Assembly (NCBI RefSeq): GCF_001645125.1
Contig: NZ_LXKA01000347.1
Span: 1-40,159, forward strand
Length of the DNA stretch: 40,159 bases
Direction: 5' to 3'
From: Paraburkholderia ginsengiterrae
GTDB lineage: Bacteria > Pseudomonadota > Gammaproteobacteria > Burkholderiales > Burkholderiaceae
Positions 24,924 through 32,782 of this stretch are shown in pieces. The notes under the pieces were generated by a model that was not told the DNA's origin, searched no databases, and worked only from the letters and a program-made list of their open reading frames with translations. Position numbers and translations under genes: made by a program. Each line of letters opens with the position of its first letter. The first letter of the stretch is position 1.

Positions 24924-25190
24924 ATGAACCTGATCGTGCGCAACATCGCGCAATCGTGCAGTGAACAGGAAGTGCTGGAATTCCTCAAGCACGAACTTGG
25001 GCACTATGCGAAAAGCGTGGAGGTGGTCGGCGCCGGCACGCCTGGTGCGTACGCCATGGTCAAGCTGGACGCGCAGGTGCCCTATGTGGGCGACATCATC
25101 GCGCGGCAGATTCAGGGCAAGCATCTGGGCGGTGTTGCGCTGGAGGCGAGCGCCGACCTGTTCACCGACGAACCGCCCCCTTCGCACTGA
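24924..25190 (+). CDS. Small RRM-like RNA-binding protein
   Basis: 88-residue protein that reads as a single RNA-recognition-motif fold. Beta-1 LIVRNI (residues 3-8) fits the RNP2 pattern, helix 1 is SEQEVLEFLKHEL, beta-2 is KSVEVVG, and beta-3 GAYAMVKL fits RNP1 in outline. Then come the second helix with RQIQGKHLGG and the final strand VALEA. The central aromatic residues of RNP1/RNP2 are only partly kept (one Tyr), so nucleic-acid binding is plausible but not certain. The start is ATG 24924, 5 bp after the small membrane-protein stop. Bacterial RRM proteins are usually post-transcriptional; the target is unknown. Confidence 0.68.
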   Translation: MNLIVRNIAQSCSEQEVLEFLKHELGHYAKSVEVVGAGTPGAYAMVKLDAQVPYVGDIIARQIQGKHLGGVALEASADLFTDEPPPSH

Positions 25191-25270
25191 ATCACCGCCG
25201 TTGACGCTTCGGCATGCCGCGCGCGGACATCGCTCGCGGCAGTCGCACTCCACTCAATACATTCCCTTTT

Positions 25271-26131
25271 TCATTGCTCGTCTGCCTGCGCAGGCCAGTC
25301 GAACGGCGTGTACGGCAACGCGCGCTTGTGACGCGTGATGTCGTAAAAGCGCAAGATGGTCGTGCGCGCCGAGTCGCTCACGGGTTTGCCTTCCAGAAAA
25401 TCATCGATAGCGTCGTATGGGATCCCGTACGCATCCTCGTCGGGCCGCAGCGGACGCAACATTTCAAGGTCGGCGGTCGGCACCTTGTGAGCCAGCGTCT
25501 CGGGTGCGCCCAAAGCCTTCGCCACGGCGCGCACGCGGCGCTTGTTGAGTCCGGCGAGCGGCAGCACATCGGCGCCGCCGTCGCCGAACTTGGTGAAGAA
25601 GCCCATGACCGATTCGGCCGCGTGGTCCGTGCCGATCACCACGCCGGCTCGCGCGCCGGCTACCGCGTATTGCGCAATCATGCGCTGCCGCGCCTTGATA
25701 TTGCCGTGCACGAAATCCCGTTGCGATTCGTCGTTGAATAGCACGCCGCTATGATCCAGCGCGGCGAGCATCGCGTCGGCGGCGGGCTTGATATCGATAG
25801 CGAGATTTTCGTCCGCGCGAATAAAGCGCAATGCCTCCTGTGCATCGGCTTCGTCTTTCTGCACGCCGTAAGGCAGCCGTACTGCCACGAAATGCGCGTC
25901 GTAATGTGCAGCGCGCAGCCGTTCCACGGCGAGTTGCGCGATGCGCCCGGCGGTGGTCGAGTCGACGCCGCCGCTAATACCGAGCACATACGTTTTCAAT
26001 CCGCTGCTGCGCAAATAATTTGCAAGAAAATTGATCCGGCGCTCGATTTCGTACCGGGCGTCGAATTCGGCGCTAATGTGCATTTCTGCGGAGATGCTTG
26101 CCTGGCGTGCGACTGGGTTGTGTTGCGTCAT
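25271..26131 (-). CDS. nadE: NH3-dependent NAD+ synthetase
   Basis: 286-residue enzyme that makes NAD from nicotinic acid adenine dinucleotide, ATP and ammonia, the last step of NAD synthesis. The N-type ATP-pyrophosphatase P-loop SGGVDST is near residue 54, and the family stretches GTDHAAES, FFTKFGDGGADVLPLAGLNK and KVPTADLE follow. Its length is close to the E. coli enzyme (275), and there is no glutaminase domain, so it uses free ammonia. I chose ATG 26131 because it gives a family-like N-terminus; the frame extends ten codons upstream to 26161. Single gene. Confidence 0.95.
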   Translation of the reverse strand: MTQHNPVARQASISAEMHISAEFDARYEIERRINFLANYLRSSGLKTYVLGISGGVDSTTAGRIAQLAVERLRAAHYDAHFVAVRLPYGVQKDEADAQEALRFIRADENLAIDIKPAADAMLAALDHSGVLFNDESQRDFVHGNIKARQRMIAQYAVAGARAGVVIGTDHAAESVMGFFTKFGDGGADVLPLAGLNKRRVRAVAKALGAPETLAHKVPTADLEMLRPLRPDEDAYGIPYDAIDDFLEGKPVSDSARTTILRFYDITRHKRALPYTPFDWPAQADEQ

Positions 26132-26554
26132 GGCTCTTTTTGGCTCCTCGCATTTGCGCAATGGTCAAACGATTAATACTTGTGCGCGGCTGGCGTAGAC
26201 GCGGCCCCGCGCCCGGTAGATGACGGGCAGTTTCAGCCGGCGCGTTGCAACGCATTTGTCCCGGCATTTACCGCTGCTTATTGACTTCAATTCACCCTTT
26301 CGATGTTTTTAATCCGCCGCGCTGAGCGGCAAACGGGTACGTTGATTAGCGACATGGTTAAATCGCCCGATCTTCATCGACAGATCGCAATGTGCTTAGT
26401 AACATCCTCGTTCCGAGCGCCGCATGAGCGTGCGAGCAGTCAATAATAATCAGGTTTGCTCCATTACGCGATGAACTACCCCAATCGGCCTGGCCGGCCA
26501 GGACTGGACCGCCTGACGTTCGCCTCGGTGGATCGTCGGTGCGAAGTGGCGTTG
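26132..26554. other. Divergent intergenic region, nadE / L,D-transpeptidase
   Basis: About 420 bp, relatively AT-rich from 26260 on. It should hold both divergent promoters. I see no strong promoter pair, no structured RNA and no gene. The L,D-transpeptidase frame is open back to TTG 26456 and ATG 26471, so its 5' end may extend into this region. Confidence 0.45.
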
Positions 26555-27559
26555 ATGCCGTATTCAATCCCCGTGCCGGGCGTCACGCCCGCATGGCAAG
26601 TTCTCCGCCGCCTCGCGCGCGCGTTGGGCACCGCTTTCTGCGTGCTCTGCTGCGGGGCAGCGATCGCGGCGCCGGCGCCCGGAGCGGCCCCGGCGCCGCG
26701 GCCGGCGTCAGCGCCGAGACCGGCAGGTCGTGCCGTGCCGGCCATCGACGCGTCGAAGGTCGCGGCGCCCGATGCAGCCGGCGTGGTCGATCCGCGTCGC
26801 GCATTCCTGTTGCGTGCCGTGTTCGCGCAGCACGTCACACGCAAGCTAAGCGTGCCGGCAGCCGAGCAGCGAGCCTACGCGGACCGGCTGCAGGCGGTGC
26901 TTGGCGCCAACACGCTGGGGGATCTGTCCGGCGAGTATGTCGTCCTGGTCGACCGCAATGCCAACGTGCAGGCACTGTTCATCTATTTCCGCGCCACGCC
27001 GGCCGACACCTGGCAGATGATCGGCGCGGCACCGGTGTCGACCGGGCGGCCCGGCGAGTATGACCACTTCATTACACCGCTCGGCGTGTTCGAGCACACG
27101 CCCGCGAACATGGATTTCCGCTCCGAAGGCACGCAGAACGAAAACCATATCCGCGGCTACGGCAAGCGCGACATGCGGATCTTCGACCTCGGGTGGGCGC
27201 AGGGCGAGCGGGGCTGGGGCAAGGGCGGCATGTCGCAGATGCGTTTCCAGATGCACGCCACCGACCCCGACCGGCTCGAGCCGCTCCTCGGTATTCGTCA
27301 TTCGAAGGGCTGCGTGCGGATTCCGGCGTCGCTCAATACGTTTCTCGATCACTACGGCATTCTCGACGCCGAATATGCCGCGCTCGTCGAGTCGGGTAAA
27401 TCGCTGTGGGTGCTGAAAAGCGACCGTCAGGTGACGCCGTGGGCCGGGCGTTACATCGTCGTGGTGGATTCGGAGCGCAAGAGCCGTCCAGCGTGGGCGC
27501 CCGCGCCGGGCAGCAAGGCGCGCGCCAAAGTGCCGGCCGGCGCGGACACGGCGGATTGA
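26555..27559 (+). CDS. YkuD-type L,D-transpeptidase
   Basis: 334-residue exported protein. The signal peptide is at about residues 15-39 (RRLARALGTAFCVLCCGAAIAA) and is followed by a Pro/Ala linker. The catalytic YkuD domain occupies the C-terminal half. The active-site motif reads GIRHSKGCVRIP, with H249 and nucleophile C253; a second conserved His is H234. Such enzymes make 3-3 cross-links in peptidoglycan or attach proteins to it in the periplasm. ATG 26555 gives a clean signal peptide; TTG 26456 and ATG 26471 are alternatives. No start has a strong ribosome site. The C-terminal 35 residues are basic and disordered. Confidence 0.85.
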   Translation: MPYSIPVPGVTPAWQVLRRLARALGTAFCVLCCGAAIAAPAPGAAPAPRPASAPRPAGRAVPAIDASKVAAPDAAGVVDPRRAFLLRAVFAQHVTRKLSVPAAEQRAYADRLQAVLGANTLGDLSGEYVVLVDRNANVQALFIYFRATPADTWQMIGAAPVSTGRPGEYDHFITPLGVFEHTPANMDFRSEGTQNENHIRGYGKRDMRIFDLGWAQGERGWGKGGMSQMRFQMHATDPDRLEPLLGIRHSKGCVRIPASLNTFLDHYGILDAEYAALVESGKSLWVLKSDRQVTPWAGRYIVVVDSERKSRPAWAPAPGSKARAKVPAGADTAD

Positions 27560-27578
27560 TGCGTGGCTGCTGCGCGCT

Positions 27579-28451
27579 TCACGAGCGCGCCAGCAGCACA
27601 CCAACAAGGGCGAAGGCAAAGCCCGCAATCTGCACCGGCAGCAGCGTCTCGCCGAAGCCGAGATAGCCTTCGAGCGCGGCGAGCGGCGGGGCGAGAAACA
27701 GCAGCGCGGTGGCGCGCGCCGCGTCGCCACGCCGGACCATCCACACCAGCAAGGTGACGCTCACGCCGGAGAGCATCACGATCCCCCATGCGAGCGAAGC
27801 CCACAACGTGGCTGAGGCAATCCAGCGATGCTCGCCGAGCGCCAGTGCAAGCACGGCCGCGACGAGCGCCGCGCCGAAATTCTGGATTGCGCTCGCGCTG
27901 CGAATATCGGCTTTCGCCAGCGAGCTCTTCTGAAACAACGTGCCGGCCGTGATCGCGCCGACCGCGACAATCGAGATCAGCACGACCAGCCACGCGGGCG
28001 CGGTGCCGAGCGGCGCCGGCGGCGTGGCCGACGCCAGTTTCGGTTGAAGCACCAGCACGACGCCGGCGAGGCCGAGCGCCATGCCGTACCAGCCGCGCCG
28101 CGACAGCCGCTCGCCGAAGAGCGGCGCCGCGACCGCGGCCGTGGCGAGCGGCTGCAACGCGCCGAGCAACGCCATCACCCCGGCGCTCAGGCCTTGCGCG
28201 ACCGCCCAGTAGCCGGCGCCGAGATAGACGCCCTGCAGCAGCGCGCCCGCCATCAGATGTTTGCCGAGGTCGCGGCCGCGCGGCCACGCAGCGCGTGTAG
28301 CGAGCGCAACCAGGGCGAATATCGACGCGGTGCCGCCAAAGCGTGCGAGCAGGAAAAGATTGGGATCGGCGTACGGCGTAATCGCGCGGGCAACCACGAA
28401 ACCGGTCGACCACAACACGACGAAGACGGCGGCGATCAGGGAGGCGAACAT
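27579..28451 (-). CDS. EamA/DMT-family permease
   Basis: 290-residue inner-membrane protein with ten predicted helices in two EamA repeats (LWSTGFVVARAITPYADPNLF in the first, FQKSSLAKADI opening the second). It probably exports a metabolite or amino acid; the substrate is unknown. I chose ATG 28451 because helix 1 (FASLIAAVFVVLWSTGF) begins right after it; the frame extends to 28592 with atypical sequence. No clear ribosome site is seen. The gene is convergent with the L,D-transpeptidase, 19 bp apart. Confidence 0.9.
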   Translation of the reverse strand: MFASLIAAVFVVLWSTGFVVARAITPYADPNLFLLARFGGTASIFALVALATRAAWPRGRDLGKHLMAGALLQGVYLGAGYWAVAQGLSAGVMALLGALQPLATAAVAAPLFGERLSRRGWYGMALGLAGVVLVLQPKLASATPPAPLGTAPAWLVVLISIVAVGAITAGTLFQKSSLAKADIRSASAIQNFGAALVAAVLALALGEHRWIASATLWASLAWGIVMLSGVSVTLLVWMVRRGDAARATALLFLAPPLAALEGYLGFGETLLPVQIAGFAFALVGVLLARS

Positions 28452-28531
28452 CGGTAAGGGCGGCGTGAAAAAAACCGCTATCTTGCCGGGATGCGGCAAG
28501 CGCGTCTTGTTCCAGCCTGCACTCAGCAGGA

Positions 28532-30091
28532 TCACTGCATCAGCAGGACGGCCCCCGCGCCGATCACGCCCCCGCATACCGCGCATGCCCACAGCAGCAC
28601 GCGCGTGCGCCGGTATTCGCGGGCGACGGCCGCCAGCAACCGCGCATTCTGCTGAGGGCTGCGCGCGCGATCGTGCTCATGCTGCAGATAGCGCACCGCC
28701 AGTTGCGGCAGGCGCGGCAGCATATGCGCGAGATGCGGCAACTCGCGCGAAAGCCGCTTGATCCAGCCGCGGTGATCGAGATCGCGCCGCGCGATTTCCG
28801 CGAGCACGCCGCGCGTGATATTCCACGTATCGACACCCGGATGCAGCGCGCGCGCCAGCATTTCCGCCTGATGGAACGAGCGTTGCGCGTTGGCGAGGCG
28901 CCCGGACACGGCGCCGTCGAATGGGTGCACCGCATGCAGCAGATGCTGGAACAGCGAGCCCGCCGAACGATCTTCCGGGTTGGCCGCGAAATGCGCTTCG
29001 GCGCGAGTGCGCAACTCGGCTTCGAGCATCTCCGCGCGCGTGTCGTGCGGCACGTGTCCCGCATCGCGATGCATTTCGGCAAGCCGCCCGTAATCCTGAT
29101 CGAAGAGGGCGGTCGCGCCATGCACGAAGAACTCGCGTTCGCCGGTCGACAGACTGGACATGACCGAGAATTCCGCCAGCACGAGCCGCCCCAGCGTGTC
29201 CGGCTCGATGCTGACGCGCACGCGGCGCGCGTCGAGCGTGGCGTGAAAGAAGCCGTGCTCGAAGGCCTGTTCGGTGACCACTTCGACGATATGCGTGGCG
29301 AGCGGCGCGAGCTTGATGTGATGCGCGTGCAGGCCGGGCAGGTCGCTGGCCGGCAAGGTGCTGATACGCTGCATCGTCAGCGTGTGGGCGGTGCAGAGAT
29401 CCCAGATCACGTTGGGGACGATGATGCGCGCGTCGCCGTCGAAGTGATGGCCGGTCTGGCTCAGATTGGCGGCTTCCGCGCGCAGGTCGAAGCGGCGCAG
29501 GATCTCGTCGGTGAAGGTTTGCGCCAGCGCGCGCAATTGCAGGCGGCGCGCGCTGCCGGAGAACTTCTCCAGCCAGCGGGCGACCCAGCGCAGGAGCGCG
29601 AGTTCGTCGCCGATCTGCTGCACTTGCTCGGCGCGCACCAGTTTGATCGCCACCTCGCTATGGCCGTTGACCGGCACCAGCAGCCGCGCGAAATGCGTCT
29701 GCTCGGCAAAGCCGCCGCGCACCGGCACCAGATCGACCGCGCTGAACAGGGTGGCAAGCGGGCGGCCGAAGGCGCGCGCCAACGCCTGTTCGGACTCGTG
29801 GGGAGGCAACGGGGCTTCCATGTGATCGATCGCCTCGATGGCGTCGTGCACGGTGCCGGTGGCGAGCTCGGGCCGTTCGGCCAGCGTTTCGGCGAAGCGG
29901 CTCGCGAGCGGCCCAAGCGCCGGCAGCACGCCGTTCAGGCTGCGGCCGCTCTGACTTGCGGTGTGCAGGCGGCCGAGCAGGTCGATCATCCAGTGCAGTT
30001 TGTGCTCGCGCGGGGCGGCAAGCCAGATCAGGCGCGCGCCGTAGCGCAGTGCGTGAAACAGGAGCAGTAGACGGCGAAACAGTGGCGGCAT
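28532..30091 (-). CDS. UbiB/ABC1-family protein lacking the kinase motifs (pseudokinase)
   Basis: 519-residue protein that follows UbiB along its whole length: HMEAPLPP, VAIKLVR, WVARWLEKF, LRRFDLRAEAANL, QDYGRLAEMHRDAGHVP, and a C-terminal membrane helix near 497-518. UbiB proteins are atypical kinase/ATPases of coenzyme Q synthesis. Here the family signatures are gone. KxGQ is RFAE (65-68), the Ala-rich loop is not recognisable, HADMHPGN is HATLDARR (283-290), and the D-F/C-G motif reads AEFSV (306-310). Only the ATP-binding K150 is kept. It is therefore probably a pseudokinase paralogue and not the CoQ enzyme. I chose ATG 30091; the longer frame to 30235 runs through a tandem repeat. Confidence 0.82.
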   Translation of the reverse strand: MPPLFRRLLLLFHALRYGARLIWLAAPREHKLHWMIDLLGRLHTASQSGRSLNGVLPALGPLASRFAETLAERPELATGTVHDAIEAIDHMEAPLPPHESEQALARAFGRPLATLFSAVDLVPVRGGFAEQTHFARLLVPVNGHSEVAIKLVRAEQVQQIGDELALLRWVARWLEKFSGSARRLQLRALAQTFTDEILRRFDLRAEAANLSQTGHHFDGDARIIVPNVIWDLCTAHTLTMQRISTLPASDLPGLHAHHIKLAPLATHIVEVVTEQAFEHGFFHATLDARRVRVSIEPDTLGRLVLAEFSVMSSLSTGEREFFVHGATALFDQDYGRLAEMHRDAGHVPHDTRAEMLEAELRTRAEAHFAANPEDRSAGSLFQHLLHAVHPFDGAVSGRLANAQRSFHQAEMLARALHPGVDTWNITRGVLAEIARRDLDHRGWIKRLSRELPHLAHMLPRLPQLAVRYLQHEHDRARSPQQNARLLAAVAREYRRTRVLLWACAVCGGVIGAGAVLLMQ

Positions 30092-30120
30092 TGGCGGTTT
30101 GTTTGACGGGCCGCGCGGTT

Positions 30121-30167
30121 TCGATAAGCATCGACAGGCATCGACAGGCATCGACAGGTATCGACGG
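30121..30167. repeat. 10-bp tandem repeat, about 4.7 copies
   Basis: Unit TCGACAGGCA, first copy TCGATAAGCA and fourth TCGACAGGTA, followed by a partial copy. The period is exactly 10 bp, close to one helical turn, so every copy faces the same side of the DNA. It lies between the divergent UbiB-like and DeoR-type genes, 30 bp upstream of the UbiB-like start. Confidence 0.85.
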
Positions 30168-30317
30168 ACTTGCGCGCACGGCCAAGGCGTCAGGTTAGCA
30201 GGTAAGTTGGCCGGTGAGCGGGTTCGGAGGAGCATCTGTGCGCCTTGCGTAATACAATACGGCGGCCATCTCCACCCTTCGCGAAACCCAAGCGTGCCGG
30301 CTTCCGGCCTTCCTCAG

Positions 30318-31073
30318 ATGCTCGCAGAACAACGTCACCAATACATTCTGGCGCAAGTCGCCAAAACCGGCGCGCTCTCGGTCGCGGAGCTGGTGCGCGA
30401 ACTGAACGTGTCGCGCGAGACCATTCGCCGCGATCTGAATGCGCTGGCCGGGCGAGGTCTGCTGGTCACTACGCATGGCGGCGCGTTGTCGAGCGACCGG
30501 CGCGAGCCTGACCTCGAGACTCGCGAAGCCGCCAACGCCGGCGCGAAGCGCGCCATCGGCGGGCGCGCGGCGGAGTTCGTGCCGGACGGCGCGTCGCTGA
30601 TCATCGACTCGGGCAGCACCACGCAGGCCGTGGCGCGGGCGCTGCTCGACCGGCACCGGCTGTCGGTGTACACGAACGACTGGCGCATCGCGCTCTTGCT
30701 CGGCCGCCGCAATGACAACCGTGTCACTTTGCTGGGCGGCGAATTGTCGGATAACGAAGATGCGACCTTCGGGCTCGACACGGTGCAGCAACTCACGCAA
30801 TACCACGCGGATTTCGCTTTCATCGGCGCGGGCGGGATTTCACCGGACGGCTTTGTGACCGACTACACCCGCATGGCCGCCGAAGTGCGCAGCCGCATGA
30901 TCGCCGCCGCCGACACGGTGGTGATCGTCGCCGACCACTCCAAGTTCGGCCGCGTGACGCCGGTGCGGATCAACGGTATCGAGACGGTGCGCTATCTGGT
31001 GACCGAGCTGGCCCCCGAGCGGGCGCTCGGCAAGGCGATCACGGCGCACGGTTTGGAAATCCTGATCGCCTGA
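30318..31073 (+). CDS. DeoR/GlpR-family transcriptional regulator
   Basis: 251-residue regulator. The DeoR helix-turn-helix is at about residues 5-57 (LSVAELVRELNVSRETIRRDL, then the GGA after THGG). The effector domain has the sugar-phosphate-isomerase-like pattern: DSGSTT near residue 95, YTND near 115, GAGGISPDGFVTDY near 176, and DHSKFG near 212. Relatives respond to phosphorylated sugars or glycerol phosphate. It faces the phosphonate operon in the same direction, 490 bp upstream of phnS, and could control it, but this is only positional. The start is ATG 30318. The frame is open back to 30099 through the 10-bp repeat, which I exclude. Confidence 0.9.
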   Translation: MLAEQRHQYILAQVAKTGALSVAELVRELNVSRETIRRDLNALAGRGLLVTTHGGALSSDRREPDLETREAANAGAKRAIGGRAAEFVPDGASLIIDSGSTTQAVARALLDRHRLSVYTNDWRIALLLGRRNDNRVTLLGGELSDNEDATFGLDTVQQLTQYHADFAFIGAGGISPDGFVTDYTRMAAEVRSRMIAAADTVVIVADHSKFGRVTPVRINGIETVRYLVTELAPERALGKAITAHGLEILIA

Positions 31074-31563
31074 GTACCTGAGCGCCTGAGCGCAAGGCGG
31101 CCAACGCACCGGCGCGCCGGCACCCCGTCGCTTGCCCTCCCACTGACATCTCCCGGCGATATTGTCGAGCAGACCCGGACCCACGAGGTTCGGGCCGATT
31201 TCCGGTCATCCGCCGGCTTCCGTCCTCTTCTGAACCTTCGCCATCCAGACTCGCAACCAGTAGACTGGCTTGGATATTATTGGCGAATTGTGTCGTTTTT
31301 TGGTTTTATGCAGAATCGTCATGGCGTTGTCACGGAAACCGGTGATCCTTGCCGTGCCCGATCAGGCATGGCTGGCAGCGCAAATGTCGTAGATGGGCTG
31401 TAAGTCAGGCAGGAGAAGAAGCAGTAAAGTTGTCGGCAATCTGCAATCCGCACGGCAACATGCTGCGGGCAACACGCAAGAGGCGCGGCGCTACCGCCGT
31501 CCAATCACAACAGGTATCGGGATATCCCGACCGTCTGGTTTTTTGCCTTTCGGAGAGAGCGAC
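31074..31563. other. Upstream region of the phosphonate operon
   Basis: 490 bp between the DeoR gene and phnS. A TATTAT at 31275-31280 in an AT-rich patch is a possible -10, with only a weak -35 (TCGCAA, 31251-31256). A perfect palindrome near 31517 is listed separately. The phnS frame is open back to 31393, but the signal peptide and ribosome site place its start at 31564. No other gene is supported. Confidence 0.5.
31517..31530. promoter_or_regulatory. 14-bp palindrome upstream of phnS
   Basis: TCGGGATATCCCGA is a perfect palindrome that ends 33 bp before the phnS ATG, close to where a repressor would block transcription. It is a candidate operator for the nearby DeoR- or GntR-type regulator. 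It could also form a hairpin in the leader. Confidence 0.45.
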
Positions 31564-32655
31564 ATGACAAAGACGAATTCCCTACACGCCACGGCCGGCC
31601 TCGCACGCAAACTGTTGCCGGCGCTGGTTGCCGCTGCGGCATTTGGCGGCGCTGCGATGCAAGCCCATGCGGCCGACGCAGTGGTGCTGTACACCGCCGA
31701 CGGTCTCGAAAACCTCTACAAGGACGTGCTGCCGGCCTTCGAGAAGCAGGAAGGCGTGAAGGTCAACATCGTCACGGCGGGTAGCGGCGAAGTGGTGAAC
31801 CGCGCCACGATCGAAAAGGATCAGCCGAAGGCCGACGTGATCGTCACGTTGCCGCCGTTCATCCAGCAAGCCGATCAGAGCGGCCTGCTGCAGGCTTACC
31901 AGAGCGCCAACTACAAGAACGTGCCGGCGATCGCCAAGGCGTCGAACGGTACGTGGGCGACCTTCGTGAACAACTACTTCTCGTTCGCGATCAACCCGGA
32001 AGTCACCAAGACCGAGCCGAAGACGTTCGCCGACCTGTTGCACCCGGACTTCAGCGGCAAGGTTGCCTACTCGAACCCGGCTACGGCGGGCGACGGCATG
32101 GCCGTGATCATCCTGACCTCGTCGCTGATGGGCGAAGACAAGGCATTCGACTATCTGAAGAAGCTCGAGCAGAGCGCCAAGTTCCACACCAAGGGCACGG
32201 GCTACCTCGACGTGCTGCTCTCGCGTAACGAGATCGCCGTCGCCAACGGCGACCTGCAGATGGATCTGGACGACGCGGCCAACGGCGGCCTGTCGCTCAA
32301 GCCGGTGTTCCTCGCAGCAGCGCCTGGCGGCCAGCCGACCACGTTCCAGCTGCCGTACGCGATTGGTCTGATCAAGAACGGTCCGAACCAGGCTGAAGGC
32401 AAGAAGCTGATCGACTACCTGATGTCGACGGACGTGCAGGCGAAGGTGCCGGACATCTTCGGCATTCCGGGCCGCACGGACGTGCCGCTCGCCGGCAAGA
32501 ACGGCGAAGCAGTCAAGCAGGCTATCGCGGGCGTGAAGCTGATTCCGGTTGACTGGAACCAGGTGATGGCGAAGAAGGCCGACTGGACTGCGCGCTGGAA
32601 GAACGACGTGATCGGTTCGTCGGGCAAGCAGATCGAAGTGGTCAAGCCGAAGTAA
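31564..32655 (+). CDS. phnS: 2-Aminoethylphosphonate ABC transporter, substrate-binding protein
   Basis: 363-residue periplasmic binding protein of the type paired with PhnTUV for 2-aminoethylphosphonate uptake. The signal peptide is residues 1-36 (cut after AHA, before ADAVVLYTADG). The mature fold starts with VVLYTADGLENLYKDVLPAFE and has the typical TAGSGEVVNR and NPATAGDGMA binding-cleft segments, as in iron- and phosphonate-type class II proteins. GGAGAG 7 bp before ATG 31564 supports the start. It is the first gene of phnSTUV and is followed by two strong hairpins, consistent with higher expression than the rest of the transporter. The substrate is inferred from the operon. Confidence 0.9.
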   Translation: MTKTNSLHATAGLARKLLPALVAAAAFGGAAMQAHAADAVVLYTADGLENLYKDVLPAFEKQEGVKVNIVTAGSGEVVNRATIEKDQPKADVIVTLPPFIQQADQSGLLQAYQSANYKNVPAIAKASNGTWATFVNNYFSFAINPEVTKTEPKTFADLLHPDFSGKVAYSNPATAGDGMAVIILTSSLMGEDKAFDYLKKLEQSAKFHTKGTGYLDVLLSRNEIAVANGDLQMDLDDAANGGLSLKPVFLAAAPGGQPTTFQLPYAIGLIKNGPNQAEGKKLIDYLMSTDVQAKVPDIFGIPGRTDVPLAGKNGEAVKQAIAGVKLIPVDWNQVMAKKADWTARWKNDVIGSSGKQIEVVKPK

Positions 32656-32674
32656 ATCGCCGTTCGCTGCTTAG

Positions 32675-32750
32675 GCACTGCTAATGCAGTGCTCAGGCAG
32701 CGTTAAAGCAGTGGAATCAGGCGGCGCTTCGGAGTGTTCCGAGGCGCCGC
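32675..32750 (+). other. Two intercistronic hairpins between phnS and phnT
   Basis: GCACTGC-taat-GCAGTGC (32675-32692) is a perfect 7-bp stem. GCGGCGCTTCGG (32721-32732) and CCGAGGCGCCGC (32739-32750) form a 12-bp stem with one G-U pair and a 6-nt loop. There is no T-tract. Such structures after a binding-protein gene commonly protect its mRNA or cut back read-through, raising binding protein over membrane parts. Confidence 0.7.
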
Positions 32751-32782
32751 GTCAGCATGAATTTTGTTGGAGGATGAACCCG

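Noticed and set aside
25215-25241. TGCCGCG/CGCGGCA hairpin as terminator after the RRM-like gene
   Set aside because: A 13-nt loop and no T-tract in either direction; too weak to call.
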